Shown: positions 1-10,619 of the stretch, piece after piece | Layout of the letters: each line of letters starts with the position of its first letter | Numbering within the stretch: position 1 is the first letter of the stretch | Assembly: GCA_030374805.1 (NCBI GenBank) | Contig: JARGSG010000191.1 | Span: 496,001-560,000, forward strand | Reading direction: 5' to 3' | From: Gracilaria gracilis | Taxonomy: Eukaryota; Rhodophyta; Florideophyceae; Gracilariales; Gracilariaceae | Length of the DNA stretch: 64,000 nucleotides | Translations under genes and position numbers: made by a program | Notes under the pieces: model-generated | Told to the model about the DNA's origin: nothing | Database searches by the model: none | What the model saw: the letters and a program-made list of their open reading frames with translations, nothing else

Positions 1-701
1 CAGAACTGCGTTCTCGCAGATTGCGGTAGAACGATTCGAAAGCATTGAACTTAGGACGGTAATCTGTAATTTGTTGCCCATTCTTTAGATTAAACCAACG
101 ACGATGCAACACATTGACGTCAGTGAATACCCACGGCGAAGCACATCTCATCTCCAAGACCCTTCCACCAGTAAGTACATGCATTGTAAAATCATCCGCT
201 ATTACCCCAGAAAAGAGCAGAATAGCTACCGAGAAACGTTTTGTTCCCGTCTTTGCCTCTTCCCACATCCCAAAGGAATAGAAAGGCTTAAAGCACCCAT
301 CAAAATGGATTTCTTCGCCATTCTCTTCCTCCACATATTCTACATCAGCATCGTTGCTTTCTTCCTGTGTTGTTTTCTGACGTTTAGTATCCGGCAAAAT
401 CTCCTCATCCGCAGTACATTTCGCCTCTAAGTCCACGACTCCAAACTCACGAGCTGGACGATGTCAGAATAGGACAAAGTAAAGCAAAAGAGTAAGAAGA
501 CTTACATTTTGGGAGGCCGAGCTCGCTGCGAATCTGGTTGTAGGGGGAGCGAAAGTTGTCCAGTTTGTAAGGGGTAAAGACGAGATCCGACTTATGTACA
601 AAGCTCGGATCCTCTTCCCCTGACAACTTTCCGGAAGATAGTAGAGTGCGCAGGTGCTGGACAGCTTTGCACTTCGACGTGAGCCTCCCCGGTGGGGACA
701 T
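1..701 (-). CDS. Uncharacterised two-exon gene, 3' end outside the window
   Basis: Exon 1 (701-506) opens at an ATG and reads MSPPGRLTSKCKAVQHL; exon 2 runs from 453 to the window edge without a stop. The 52-bp gap 454-505 has a GTAAGT donor, a TTCTGAC branch-like site and a CCAG end, and splicing keeps the frame, giving about 216 codons. Visible features are the exon 1 motif NFRSPYNQIRSELGL, an acidic stretch (EYVEEENGEE) and an aromatic-rich second half. I do not recognise the family. It faces a decayed Harbinger transposase across about 600 bp. PIF/Harbinger elements often carry a second, divergent gene, so this could be part of that element rather than a host gene; that link is inference. 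An AT-rich CATATATT box lies just upstream of the ATG. Confidence 0.5.
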
Positions 702-873
702 GTTGAGGGAATATATGGTATGACAAGTCAGGGAATGGCTCCTGCTTCACGGATGAACGGTCCTGCGAGTTGATCACTTTGATCAGTGGTCGACTCAAAG
801 CTAGGCCCGAGGATCGTTTCTGCAAATACTGTAATTTGTTCCGATCTATTACATCTTACAGTGCGGAGGGAGT

Positions 874-1087
874 GCGAACATTCGAATATTCGAATGTTCG
901 CTTTTGAGCACCTGGCACCATGCCGAATACTCTGTCTGTGCAAAGTAAAATATTAAAATAAAATGTTACGTTCAAAGATTTCAATGCTCTTTATACTAGA
1001 CTATTTCTAAAATGGTTCCCAAAATTCATTTTTTGGAGAAAGAGGGGCGCAAAGAAGCCGAATATTCGGATAATGGCCGAATATTCG
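874..1087. repeat. Cluster of perfect CGAATATTCG palindromes
   Basis: A perfect 28-bp palindrome lies at 874-901 with CGAATATTCG at its centre (883-892). The same 10-mer returns at 1059-1068, inside the perfect 12-mer CCGAATATTCGG (1058-1069), and at 1078-1087. All three copies lie within about 200 bp between two diverging genes. They could be transposase or transcription-factor binding sites; the sequence alone does not say which. Confidence 0.75.
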
Positions 1088-1300
1088 CTTCTGCGATCAC
1101 CGAATACTTCTTTAATCGCGGCTTTTGAAACCAAAAGGAGCACTTTATAACTCGGTAACATACAGGGGAGTACTAGAGTATATTTCAAAAATTTTAGAAC
1201 ATTTTGTTTATAATTTTGCTTTTGAAGCCTTTTGACCTCTCTTTTCAAATTATCGAAGATTCGGAAAGCATTCTACTATGTCGTGATACTGTAATGCAAT

Positions 1301-2262
1301 GTGACCACAGCCTTTGCGCGCTGTATTTCTTTGTGGCCCGCGACCGCTTCCATGTTTGCCTATACTATGGCTCCGTTCTCTACGATGACCCTTCCACCAT
1401 TACCTCCATCGTCTTTCCATTTTGCCGCCGCGCCTATTGTAGGCGTGGAAACACAGGAAGAAGTAACCTTTCGCCGTCGATATATGTCTTTCTTCGGGGT
1501 GTATGGACATGTGTCTGCTCAAGCCTGGGACCTTCTGCGACTGAAACTGCCTACGAAAACCGAAGCGCACCATCCCCTCTGGGGCTTGCTTTTTCTTAAA
1601 CTATACGATACCGAATCTGTACTGGCCTCTTAATCAGGCGTATCGGAACGGACGTTCCGCAAGTGGAGCCGTTTGATTATCAATTTACTTTCTCAGGCAC
1701 AAGCAGTAAGTTTGTTTCATTTGCGTTGTTGAAGTGTAATATATTCTAATACGTCTATAGGTGGATTGGAACTCTCGTTTTGCGCACAGATTTTTCAGTC
1801 GCTACAAATGTAGCGTTGATGGGACTGACTTTCCCATCAACGAACCTACGCCGTTCGATGGCAAATGGTACTCTCACAAGTTAAATCGCTCGGCATTGCG
1901 TTACGAGGTTGGTGTTGGTATTGGAACAGGGTGGATTGTTTGGGCATATGGTCCATTTTCTGCGGGGTCGCATACGGATTTGATAATATTCCGTTTAAGA
2001 ATGAAGCAATCGTTAGAAGCTTCTGAACTTGTGGTCGCGGATAAGAAATACATAGATTTACGGACAAGTTCTGGAAATGGGGACTTCGTTGTTTATTGAA
2101 AGTATCTGCGTGTTCGCCATGAGGCTTTGAATAAGAGACTAAAGCACTTTAATGTATTACGCGCGACGTTCTGTCACAATCTTCTTCTGCATCGTGTGTG
2201 CTTCTTTTCGATTGTAAACATCACCTAACTCTCTATTCAGCTGGGTGCAACCGTGTGTGCCG
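1301..2262 (+). pseudogene. Decayed PIF/Harbinger transposase (DDE_Tnp_4 type)
   Basis: The frame reads LLFLKLYDTE, then FRKWSRLIINLLSQ, then VDGTDFPINEPTPFDGKWYS and GPFSAGSHTD, which match the DDE domain layout of PIF/Harbinger transposases, where the DGTDF aspartate is catalytic. A 55-bp intron (1706-1760, GTAAGT to TATAG with a TTCTAAT branch-like site) joins the two halves in phase. In-frame stops lie at about 1630 (TAA), 2097 (TGA) and 2226 (TAA). Homology-like sequence continues past them (RVRHEALNKRLKHF; the typical C-terminal region). The gene is therefore inactive but still easy to read. No terminal inverted repeats or 3-bp target duplication could be fixed. The start is approximate. 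Confidence 0.75.
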
Positions 2263-2820
2263 GCGATTCTTTACATTAAGATCTTGTAAAGACGTCAGGT
2301 TCTTCTTTGCTACGAATGCAAAAGTAGTGCTGCATATGCCATGATGGCATAATTTGCCATAATGGCAGCATTTTCTGGCATCCTCACTTGTGGTGTGACG
2401 TGATGATTGCACATTTTTCCGCACTTCCCAGGTCCGGAGGTTCGACCGTTTGCTACCGATTGCATAAGTATGAGGTTATAACTCCTTCTGTAGGATAGTT
2501 GAAGTAACGCTCCGACAATAAATGTAAATAGAACGGCAATTTCTAGGGTGGCAAACAGAAAACACGCAATATCTTCCGAACTAACCAACTCCGCAGCATT
2601 CTAAGACTATTCTCTTAAAGATTAGACACAGCTTCTTCCTTCCACAGAAGAAGAACAAAAACGCAGAAAGACCGGACAAGTAACAAAGCATTCTTTAACC
2701 CCCTTTGTAACGGTCAACTTCAAGGATATCTAAAATTGTAAACAGAACGAAACCCTAAAATACCAATCACATATTGAGAAATTGCATTCAGACGGCCTCC
2801 ACGTCCAAGTGAAAAGCCAT
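2263..2820. other. Intergenic spacer, no gene seen
   Basis: No convincing coding frame was found. Near 2336-2372 there is a short near-palindromic stretch built on GCCATNATGGC. It may contain the end of the Harbinger element and the 3' flank of the next transposon. Confidence 0.4.
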
Positions 2821-4503
2821 TTACGCAAACGAGTGCTCAGCACTGCGCTGAACATGCGCACGCCACGATCGGGGAGCCCGGCGTTCGCGTCGCGTCTTAA
2901 CAAGACGCTCACGGCGAAATGCTCGCTCCGGTCCCAGTGACAAAAGACGACGATGCTCCGCGGGCGTTTCGTCGTTAACGTTTCTCGCACGACGGCTGAC
3001 ATTACCTCCCGGAGCTGTGGTTTCACCTGATGATCGGCCACCATTTCGAGAAACGCAACGATTTGCACGTCGACGCTTCCGTTCTTTCAAGGCTTCCAGC
3101 ACCACTTCTGCCGTCAGATGAGCACCAGTTGTGATGTTGATTCTAATGGTTCCGTTTTCCTGCACATTTGCACAATGCAGTAGCATTCGAGAGCGTGCGG
3201 TAAAGCTTTCAACCAAAGCCCGGACCGTAACCTTGTCTTCTCCGCGGAGAGTTTTTTCTAGAATGGGTTCCACCGATGCACAACGTTCTTCCGGCACCCA
3301 TACACCAGTTCCGCGAAAGCCGTTTTGTATATTCTTCCTCGTCACAGAATCTTCATATGCAGTTGTAATACAAGCGGCGACATCAAAAGCATCAACAGTG
3401 GTATGCACTTTCGCGATGGAATGCAGTTCACGCTGCATATAGCTCTTGAAAGGGGAAAGAACGCCATAGTCGAGAGGCTGTAGGACGTGGGATGTATGTG
3501 CCGGCAGACCAAGAACGAAGAAACGGTTTTCTTTCAACAGTAGAAGCGTTTCAAATTGAGTATGAGCGGCGTATCCATCAAACACTAACATAAGGTTTGT
3601 GTTGTTCTTGCATAGTTCTTCCGTTTCTTTGACAAACTGTTCGGCCCAATCGAAGAATATTGCGCTGTTCACGCCTACAGGTTCACGGTGGTACAAATAT
3701 CAGGGAGGAAGATGTTTATGAATCGTTTCATACGTCCCATTCACCGGCCGAAAACATGCCTGCTTACCAGGAAAACCAACAATCGGTTTGAACTTAGATC
3801 CTGCTGCATTCAAAACTGGCATTATCGTAACGTGGTCCAGATTGCCCCGCGTCTTTATATCTGTGTGAACGAGTTTGCTTTCCTCCGGGCTAACTCCTTT
3901 ACGAAGGGAGCGGCCGATCATCTTCGTGAAAGAAACCCCCGACTCATCCAGGTGAAAAACTTGCTCTGGTTCAGTTGTGCAGTATCGCCACATGAGTGAC
4001 TTCATACGAGCAACGTGTTCTACGATGTTGTCTCTGGTTACTGCTTTTATGCGCTTGTTTTCTACCATTTGGACCGACTTAACTTTGAGCGAGGGGTGTC
4101 GTGTAATGAACGAGTGGACCCATGTGGGAGAGAGCCTCGGTTTCGGGTGGGAGCATTTGAGGCGTCTTGCGGGAGGGAGCAGTGATACGTAGTGCTCGGC
4201 TAGAGCTGTAACTCCGTGTTTGGTCAAGGGCGTATGGTTGGCAGCGAACTCTTGAATTGGCCGCGAAAGATTTAGTTCTTCGTCGACGGTGAACTTGGTA
4301 GGACGTCCTAGTGGAGTATACGGGAGTTGTACGTCTTCGGGCCCTTGTGGAGGAGATTCGGGAAGATGGTCAATCCACCATTGGAATTTTTTGTTGATAA
4401 GACTCTTTTTGAGGTTGTAACGGTTGGCAATGTCATTCAGCGACGCAAGAGGTTCATTGTAGTAGTCCGAAAGCGCTGACTGCAGCGGTGCAATGACTGC
4501 CAT
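2821..4503 (-). pseudogene. Pogo-type DDE transposase with one in-frame stop
   Basis: The frame starts at ATG 4503 and covers 561 codons. The N-terminus has a helix-turn-helix (IANRYNLKKSLINKKF) followed by a CENP-B/Tc5-type DNA-binding region (GVTALAEHYVSLL to WVHSFITRHPSL). The catalytic part follows: HLDESG (first D), LMLVFDGYAAH (second D) and SHVLQPLDYG (third D), typical of pogo/Tigger DDE_1 transposases. A TGA near 3700 interrupts the frame at LPP-stop-YLYHREPVGV; both sides align to the family without a gap, so a point mutation is more likely than an intron. The C-terminal tail is rich in arginine. Inverted ends and the TA target duplication were not found. The 3' boundary sits close to the Harbinger remnant. 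Confidence 0.85.
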
Positions 4504-4864
4504 TTTGTTGGATAAGGCAATGAAACTGCGTCAGCTTGGCGCAGTTTATGTCTCGGGTCTGAATTCAGGTTTTGGTGGGTGTAGTGAGATTGTATTCTGT
4601 AAACGGCTGTCTTGGAGAGATCTACATACTTATGCTGTTCGTTTTGCGCTTCCGAAAGCGCGCCAACTTTAAATGGTTTCAGGTTGGCGGACTTACGAAG
4701 TCAAACTCTTTCGGTATCGCCTACCCTTCGCGCCAAATTCTACGTAGACACTGCGAATTTGTTGTTCACAGTTTCCGAAATTTTTCCACAGTTATAAGCA
4801 ACTACGTTACCCGACCAACTTCAGGAATTGCAAAAAGAAGTCGAAGATGGGCCCCATAGGCCGT
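4504..4864. other. Spacer between pogo-type gene and hAT element
   Basis: This is upstream sequence of the pogo-type transposase, probably its 5' untranslated and terminal region. No independent gene was recognised. Confidence 0.4.
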
Positions 4865-4872
4865 GATCCACG

Positions 4873-4985
4873 TATAGAAATGTTCACAAAACGTTTTGAA
4901 TAAAATCGAACGTTTTAAACCAGTTTTAAACGTATTTAGAAAGAGGACACGTTCAAAAAAAAGATCAATTCTCTTACAGTGAAGC
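4873..4985 (+). repeat. Left terminal inverted repeat of the hAT element
   Basis: It starts TATAGAAATGTTCAC and continues with repeated AAACGTTTT words, ending near CTTACAGT. It is an imperfect inverted copy of 8396-8497. Confidence 0.75.
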
Positions 4986-5220
4986 CATACTACTGTAATT
5001 TCGTTACACTTCCAGCCTTCACATTCTGACCACCGGAAGACAATTTGGCTTCAGAACCCGTGACCAGCGCTCCCCTCCCCCTCCGGCCACCTTCCCAAGA
5101 GACTTCGTCGCGCGCAGCTTGCGTCACTGCGCACGACGCATCGCATATCAAACGCACAGCGTTCCACGCGCGCCTAGCGTAGCGCTCGCGCACTGTACCC
5201 CGCGCGCAGCCAAGCGCACT

Positions 5221-5370
5221 CGGGTGCGAGTGCAGCTGAACAAGCGCAGCCGGACGCGAGTGCAGCCCAACGCGGGCAGCAAGACGCGAACGCAGCCCGG
5301 CGCGGGCAGCTGGACGCGAGCGCAGTGCCACGCGAGAAGCTGGCCGTAAGCGCAACCCGAGGCGTGCACA
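5221..5370. repeat. Five-copy 30-bp GC-rich minisatellite
   Basis: There are five head-to-tail 30-bp units at 5221, 5251, 5281, 5311 and 5341. The first two begin CGGGTGCGAGTGCAGC and CGGACGCGAGTGCAGC. A weaker related unit may precede them at 5191. Because 30 is a multiple of three, every frame gives a 10-residue repeat, so the overlapping open frames here are not evidence of a gene. Confidence 0.85.
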
Positions 5371-6141
5371 TTAGGCCCTCTCAGCGTACCCTACGCACTG
5401 CTCACAGCGTGAATAACGTACGAAAGGCGCACTGCACACAACGTTCTGACTTCGAAATGCATATTTTGCGCAGAGTGGCAAACTTGTGCAAATGCAGCTG
5501 ATACGACAAAAAGTGCCGACACTAAGGTTATGCAGAGGACGGTTGGATAGGAGATCCACTGGACGGAACGATATGCACGGTACATGGGTTTGGAGAATGC
5601 AGGGAGACAGGGTGAAGGAGTTAATTCTGCAAGGTACAACGCGCTAGATAGGCTACTCATTATAACGACGAAGACGCCGCGCTGATTCTGGGAAGGACGA
5701 CAAGGACTGGGGGAACCACACAATGAAGTTCAAATACCCACAAAAAGGGGAAAGCGCCAGTAAGAACATAGCTTCTGGAAACTGTAGCGGGGATAGACGG
5801 CATCAAACAACGATACAGTAGTGTCTGCATTGGGATTGTCGAAGATGCGGATGCAACGTGGAGGGTGGGCGTCATGGGTGCAGCACAGTTGAGTGGAATG
5901 AAGGTGGACGAAGGCTGTTTACATTCTTTTCCGTACATTATCGCTTCTTTAACTCAACAGTACTACTGCAATGATAATGCAAGATGGAAAGAAGGTTTCA
6001 GCGAAAGCGTCACGAACCAAACTAGGACTATAGTGGAAGAAAGGTATTTGGTGTGGTTGGACGTGGAGACGCGCATGGCTTATTGTGCTATAACAGAGAT
6101 GCTTGTGAGCGCTTTGAGAAGGAAGCGCACCCGCATGCCCG

Positions 6142-7674
6142 TCAATTGTTTTCATGGTCTTGGTCTCCGAAAACAATGATATCAGGAATGGACGAAGGGT
6201 TTTCGATCTCCGCGAGGCTCGATTCCAGCAAAACCAACTCGTCGTCCCAATCATCATCTGTGAAATCGTGCACGCTATCAGTTCTTAGGTCGGCAGCGTT
6301 CGTTTCATGTTCAACCAGTTCCATGCACAATACGAAAAGGCGTTCAAATCCAGCATGTCGTGTGTGTGAACGAGGGAGTCGCAGCACGGCTGTGTTGTGC
6401 GCTATAGCGATTCGGCGCTCAACGTTCATATCATTCAGCCGACATCGTCGTTTTGACAGCACTCTCTTTGATACCTTGTGGTTGCGTTCAACAGCTGCAG
6501 TAGAAGCCGGTGCGCGATACACCTCATCAAGGGCAATAAACAAACTTGGAAGACTCTCCCGCATTTGACCCCAAGTAAAGCGGGCCTGGGCGTGTTTAAG
6601 CTTTGAAAGTAAAGCGCTTGGTGTCACACATAGCTTAAGAAAGTCGAAAAGAAGTCTCTGTGCATGTGCGTCATCAACAGCAACCTTTTCAATCGCTCTA
6701 TGGCATTGGTCTGTGAGAGATCCTTTGCCTAACTCCAAAACAGCAGATCCAAAATGAGTGGTCACGTAGTCCGGAATTCCTCGTAATAAGGATCGCAACG
6801 AAATGCCAATGCATGCACTGCACTATATATTCTATTTCAATGACGTAATAATGACCCTTCCAGTACTTGCTTCTTGCTCGCACTTAGAACATTGGATGAC
6901 CTTAAACAAAGCAGCGTTGACACTAATGTAGCATAAACATCAGCCATAGTAGCAGAAGTGCTTTCCAAAAGTCCAATAAACACCGAGAGTGGATTGAATA
7001 GAAAGTACGCGTCCCGAACTCGAGACCAAAATGACTGGCTGGGCAAGAGAACTGTTAAAGCGTCAGACATCTGAAAGTTTTCATCAATATTTCTTTGCGC
7101 TCGCTCATTCACTAATGCGTATGGTAAGTATGCCAGCACTGTCTGTACCTTCAAAAATCGCGGCAGCATCAGATTAACAGTCGTCCAACGTAGGAGAAAA
7201 CAGTAGCATGCTGTACACTTTTTGTATCTTTTCTAAGCATACTGAGTCATAAATCGTTCGTACCAAACCGGTGTTTTTAACTGTCTTTGAGACATAAAGA
7301 GCGTCCTTCACAGTCTGAGAAATTGTACTCATTTTCCCAATTTCTATGCTAAAGTTGTGGAGACAATGGTTAGCACAATTATAAGCCCACTTGAATTTAT
7401 TCTGTTCCCCAAGAACGTCTCCCAAAAACTTCATACCATTGCATGAATCAGATTTAAATGCAAAGCAGGTAGAGATGCCAATTTTTCGATCTATGCGTTG
7501 AATACAGCTATCCAATTTTGCCGCCAAGGGCTGGGATGTTTCACGGTGTAGATCCGTCTTCATGTATTCTATAAAAATTGGCAGTGATGTGTAAAGTATT
7601 ACGTTGCTCACAAATTTTGAACGCTTGTTAGTGGCGCCATCATTTGAAATAACTACACCATTGCTCTCTTGCAT
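6142..7674 (-). pseudogene. Decayed hAT transposase (DUF659 / hAT dimerisation)
   Basis: Three successive frames together cover a hAT transposase. The first (7674-7174) has ISNDGATNKRSKF, a DUF659-type start of the RNase-H-like core. The second (7169-6837) continues with NLMLPRFLKVQTVLAYLP. The third (6798-6142) has APASTAAVERNHKVSKRVLS, the conserved hAT C-terminal dimerisation region. Frame changes lie near 7180 and near 6800-6836, and the sequence before 7674 (CGKRLEKEYSDCMDFLLN) suggests another. The gene cannot make a full transposase. It lies inside the element with matching inverted ends, so it is probably the original transposase of that copy. A short acidic tail (FTDDDWDDELVLLE) ends the frame. 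Confidence 0.8.
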
Positions 7675-7895
7675 GGTTCAGAAGAAAATCCATACAATCG
7701 GAGTACTCTTTTTCAAGACGTTTGCCACAAGTTCTTGAGACGGTCGGCACTTTTTAGTTTAGAGCCGACGTTTGAAAAAATGTAAACCATATCTTGAGTT
7801 CAAAAATTCCAAATTGTGATTCTGTTTCATGAAATGCTTTTAAAAGAAGCAAATATAGCGTTTACCGTCTTTCTGATGAGAAAATACTTTTCAAT

Positions 7896-8031
7896 ATATG
7901 CATCAATGGTACTTTGCCTATGATCAGTGGTATAGTTTAGGTTATTTGCTGTGCAGGCCCTAATGGGGACCTGCACAGCAATTAACCTGAACTATACCAC
8001 TCATCATAGGCAAAGTATCATTGATGCATAT
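7896..8031. repeat. 136-bp foldback (65-bp arms, 6-bp loop)
   Basis: The left arm starts ATATGCATCAATG and the right arm is its reverse complement with about five mismatches in 65; the loop is around 7961-7966. It lies between the transposase and the right end of the hAT element. It could be a nested MITE or a hairpin transcript precursor. No target duplication was found next to it. Confidence 0.85.
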
Positions 8032-8395
8032 CCCAGATTTGTGCTTTCAGAGTAACAACCAGTTGGTTTGTGAGTGTTTTGGTCAAGTAATGTTTCAATA
8101 GAACGCATTTTTTCTGTACAGTTGCAATAATGAGTGTCCGTATTTACAGAACTTGCTAAGACAAATTTTAGAAAGTACTTGCATTTTGCTCACGAGGTTT
8201 TAAAGCCTGTGCTTGGTGTTAATTTGTCAAAGAATGCCCAACGATTAGCTTTGGGACGTCCCATGGTTAGGAAAGCATTAACTTTGGTGTGTTATTCTTG
8301 CTTGGTATATTGGAGATGTATTACAGTTGAGCATTGGTTGCTTCTGCAATACATATGATAGGCATTGAAGTTCAAAATTTGAATATAAACTCTGT

Positions 8396-8497
8396 ATTCT
8401 ACTGTAAGATGTTTTGAACGTGATGTGAACGTTTTATACGTTTACAAAACGTTTAAAACGTTTGCAAAAAGAATTGAACGTTTTGAATGTTTCTATA
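8396..8497 (-). repeat. Right terminal inverted repeat of the hAT element
   Basis: This is an imperfect inverted partner of 4873-4985, ending TTTCTATA, directly followed by the 8-bp duplication GATCTACG. Confidence 0.75.
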
Positions 8498-8505
8498 GAT
8501 CTACG

Positions 8506-9140
8506 CATGCACGGATGCAAATCAACTTTTATTTTTGATAATTTTGTGAACTTACACATTATGCTTATATGCCGTTTTGACCCCTTTTTAAGAAGGTCCT
8601 CTGATTTGCATCTAGTCTTCTCGTTCTTGATTCGTTTTGCTTTTACTTATCCATAATTGTAGCTAACACGATTAGCTTTTTATCGAACCGTCGAATGTCA
8701 AAAGTGAAGGAAGAGCCGTGAAGTTATGCTTGCTTAGATCCGGCACAGATGCTGCGAATGAAAAAATTACAATTTACAAGTTGAACAGTTACAATTTTGT
8801 TTTATTTTTACTGATCTGTTATTACGTGTGACATCGTGTCCTACCGTGACAGACTACCATGCGTGCCTCTATCTTTCCGTTAAAACGCGTTTTCGAAAGA
8901 TTGGGTAGCGATTTACCTCTGAGTTTGAATAGAGGGTATATTTTATATCCTATCTCATCCGTATCATATAAAACATGTTTTCCAGCAGCTCCCTGGGACA
9001 GTTTGGGTAGTGTTTTACCTCTGAGCTTGGGTTACGATATGTTTAATATCCTATCTCATACCTATCATAGGGATTCCATTTGGAGTTCTACTCCTAAACA
9101 TTTGGAAATATAGAAGTCCATGCCACTGATGGGGATGCTC
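8506..9140. other. Intergenic spacer with a ~100-bp direct duplication
   Basis: Segments 8901-8969 and 9003-9069 are direct copies, sharing TTACCTCTGAG and ATATCCTATCTCAT, with a period of about 102 bp. The open frame over them (8859-9113) is short, has no recognised domain and is probably not a gene. Confidence 0.6.
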
Positions 9141-10619
9141 TTAGAAGCTGAGCAGAGCAAATTTTGTTGACAGATATTCCTCAAGACTGTCATGACCACC
9201 TTCCCTTCCTAAACCACTCTCCCTCAGTCCACCAAATGATGTCGACGCAGCACTGATACTTACGTCATTCAAACCAACCATTCCGTAATGTAGCTCTCGC
9301 AGTCCTCGCATTTGTCTACCCATGTCCTTGGTGTAAATGTAGGCGGCTAAACCAGCTTTGGTCTTATTTGCACGGTCCCAAACTTCTGATTCGCTGTCAA
9401 ACCTCAACACGCATATCAAGGGTCCAAAGGTTTCCTCTCTAGCAATCAACATATCATCGGTGACTCCTGTTAAAAGAGATGCGTCACAAAAGTTGCCATT
9501 AATTCCACCACCGACGATACATTCAGCCCCTCCGAGCTTTGCATCATCAAGTTGCGCTCGAATTTTTTGGATTGACTTGTTTCCAATCAATGGTCCAATA
9601 TCTGCCTCGCCAAATCCATCTCCGACTTTAATGTCAAGTAGCTTTTCTCGCAACAAATCTACGAAGAGAGCATGCACTTTGTCTTGAACGAAAATGCGGT
9701 TTGCAGATACACAAGATTGCCCACTGTTGCGGAGCTTGTTCTTCAAGAGTCCCGAGATCGCTTTGTCCACATCAGCATCATCGAAAACGATAAACGGTGC
9801 GTGACCGCCTAGTTCCAAGCCTACGCGTTGCACGCGTTGTGCTGCCCGCTGCCCGACGATTTTACCGATATGCGTTGACCCTGTGAACGATAGCATTTGC
9901 ACAGCAGGAGCCGCTAAAATGTGATCCACTGTTTGTTCCGCCCGTTCCGTAACCACTACATTAAGCAGTCCACTTGGTGCTCCTGCTCGACGACCTAGTT
10001 CGGCGAGCATCAACGCGGCGAGTGGCGTGAACTCAGAGGGTTTGGCAATAACGGAACATCCTGCTGCCACAGCCGCTGAAACCTTTCGAGCCAGCATCGC
10101 TAGCGGGAAGTTCCATGGCGTAATTGCCAGAACAACTCCAATCGCCGATTTTGTGACAATGGAGCGTGATGAAGGTGACAAATCGACCGTGGAAGTATTG
10201 GAGGCATGTAAGACATGTTGGGCGTTCCAGTCGAAGAAACCGGCCGCATATTCTACCTCACCGAGAGCCTGAGCGTACGGCTTACCGTTTTCGAGCGTTA
10301 TTACACGAGCGATATCATGACGGGCCTCGCGCATGAGTGCTACCCATTCTTTCAGTAATCGTATGCGATGGTCTATATGGGTATCGCGCCATTCGATCTG
10401 AGCTGCTGTGGATGACTCTATCGCACGTTGAACCACTTCTTGCGTGGCTTGAGAAACTGTGATGACAACACTGCCATCGGAGGGATTGTAGATTTTCAAC
10501 CGGTTGGTATCATCGGATGCACAAGCAGCGTTATCGATGAAAGAAGAAGTGGGAAGCAGAGTGGAGTCCTTGAGACCTAGATCCAAGATTTGGGTATCGG
10601 TTGCATTCACAATAACCAT
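9141..10619 (-). CDS. NAD(P)-dependent succinate-semialdehyde dehydrogenase (ALDH5-like)
   Basis: This is a single-exon gene of 492 residues, the normal length for the aldehyde dehydrogenase family. Such enzymes oxidise succinic semialdehyde to succinate, the last step of the GABA shunt feeding the TCA cycle. Visible family features are PWNFPLAM near residue 168, the cofactor lysine in IAKPSEF (about 193), the FTGS turn (245), the general-base glutamate in GLELGG (269) and the catalytic cysteine in NSGQSCVSANR (303). The closest match by eye is bacterial/mitochondrial SSADH, but other ALDH classes are possible. The N-terminus is not strongly arginine-rich, so mitochondrial import cannot be claimed. 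Start is the first in-frame ATG. It is transcribed away from the next gene. Confidence 0.9.
   Translation of the reverse strand: MVIVNATDTQILDLGLKDSTLLPTSSFIDNAACASDDTNRLKIYNPSDGSVVITVSQATQEVVQRAIESSTAAQIEWRDTHIDHRIRLLKEWVALMREARHDIARVITLENGKPYAQALGEVEYAAGFFDWNAQHVLHASNTSTVDLSPSSRSIVTKSAIGVVLAITPWNFPLAMLARKVSAAVAAGCSVIAKPSEFTPLAALMLAELGRRAGAPSGLLNVVVTERAEQTVDHILAAPAVQMLSFTGSTHIGKIVGQRAAQRVQRVGLELGGHAPFIVFDDADVDKAISGLLKNKLRNSGQSCVSANRIFVQDKVHALFVDLLREKLLDIKVGDGFGEADIGPLIGNKSIQKIRAQLDDAKLGGAECIVGGGINGNFCDASLLTGVTDDMLIAREETFGPLICVLRFDSESEVWDRANKTKAGLAAYIYTKDMGRQMRGLRELHYGMVGLNDVSISAASTSFGGLRESGLGREGGHDSLEEYLSTKFALLSF

Larger units (their letters stand above)
4873..8497. mobile_element. hAT-family DNA transposon with long imperfect inverted ends
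   Basis: The ends begin TATAGAAA and are inverted copies of each other over about 100 bp (4873-4985 and 8396-8497). They are rich in AAACGTTTTAAAC-type words and share an inner CTTACAGT. The element is flanked by GATCCACG (4865-4872) and GATCTACG (8498-8505), an 8-bp target duplication with one difference, as expected for hAT insertion. Inside lie a decayed hAT transposase on the minus strand, a 30-bp minisatellite and a 136-bp foldback. The diverged ends and several breaks in the transposase suggest an old copy. Confidence 0.8.

Noticed and set aside
2430-2460. GGTTCGA word resembling a tRNA B box
   Set aside because: No A box or cloverleaf pairing around it.
2706-4830. GTTAC..GACCAACTTCA.GGA-like words near both ends of the pogo-type gene
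   Set aside because: They are in direct, not inverted, orientation and diverged, so they do not mark inverted ends.
4990-5369. Several overlapping frames rich in Arg and Ala
   Set aside because: They are open because of the 30-bp GC-rich tandem repeat; no frame has a domain.
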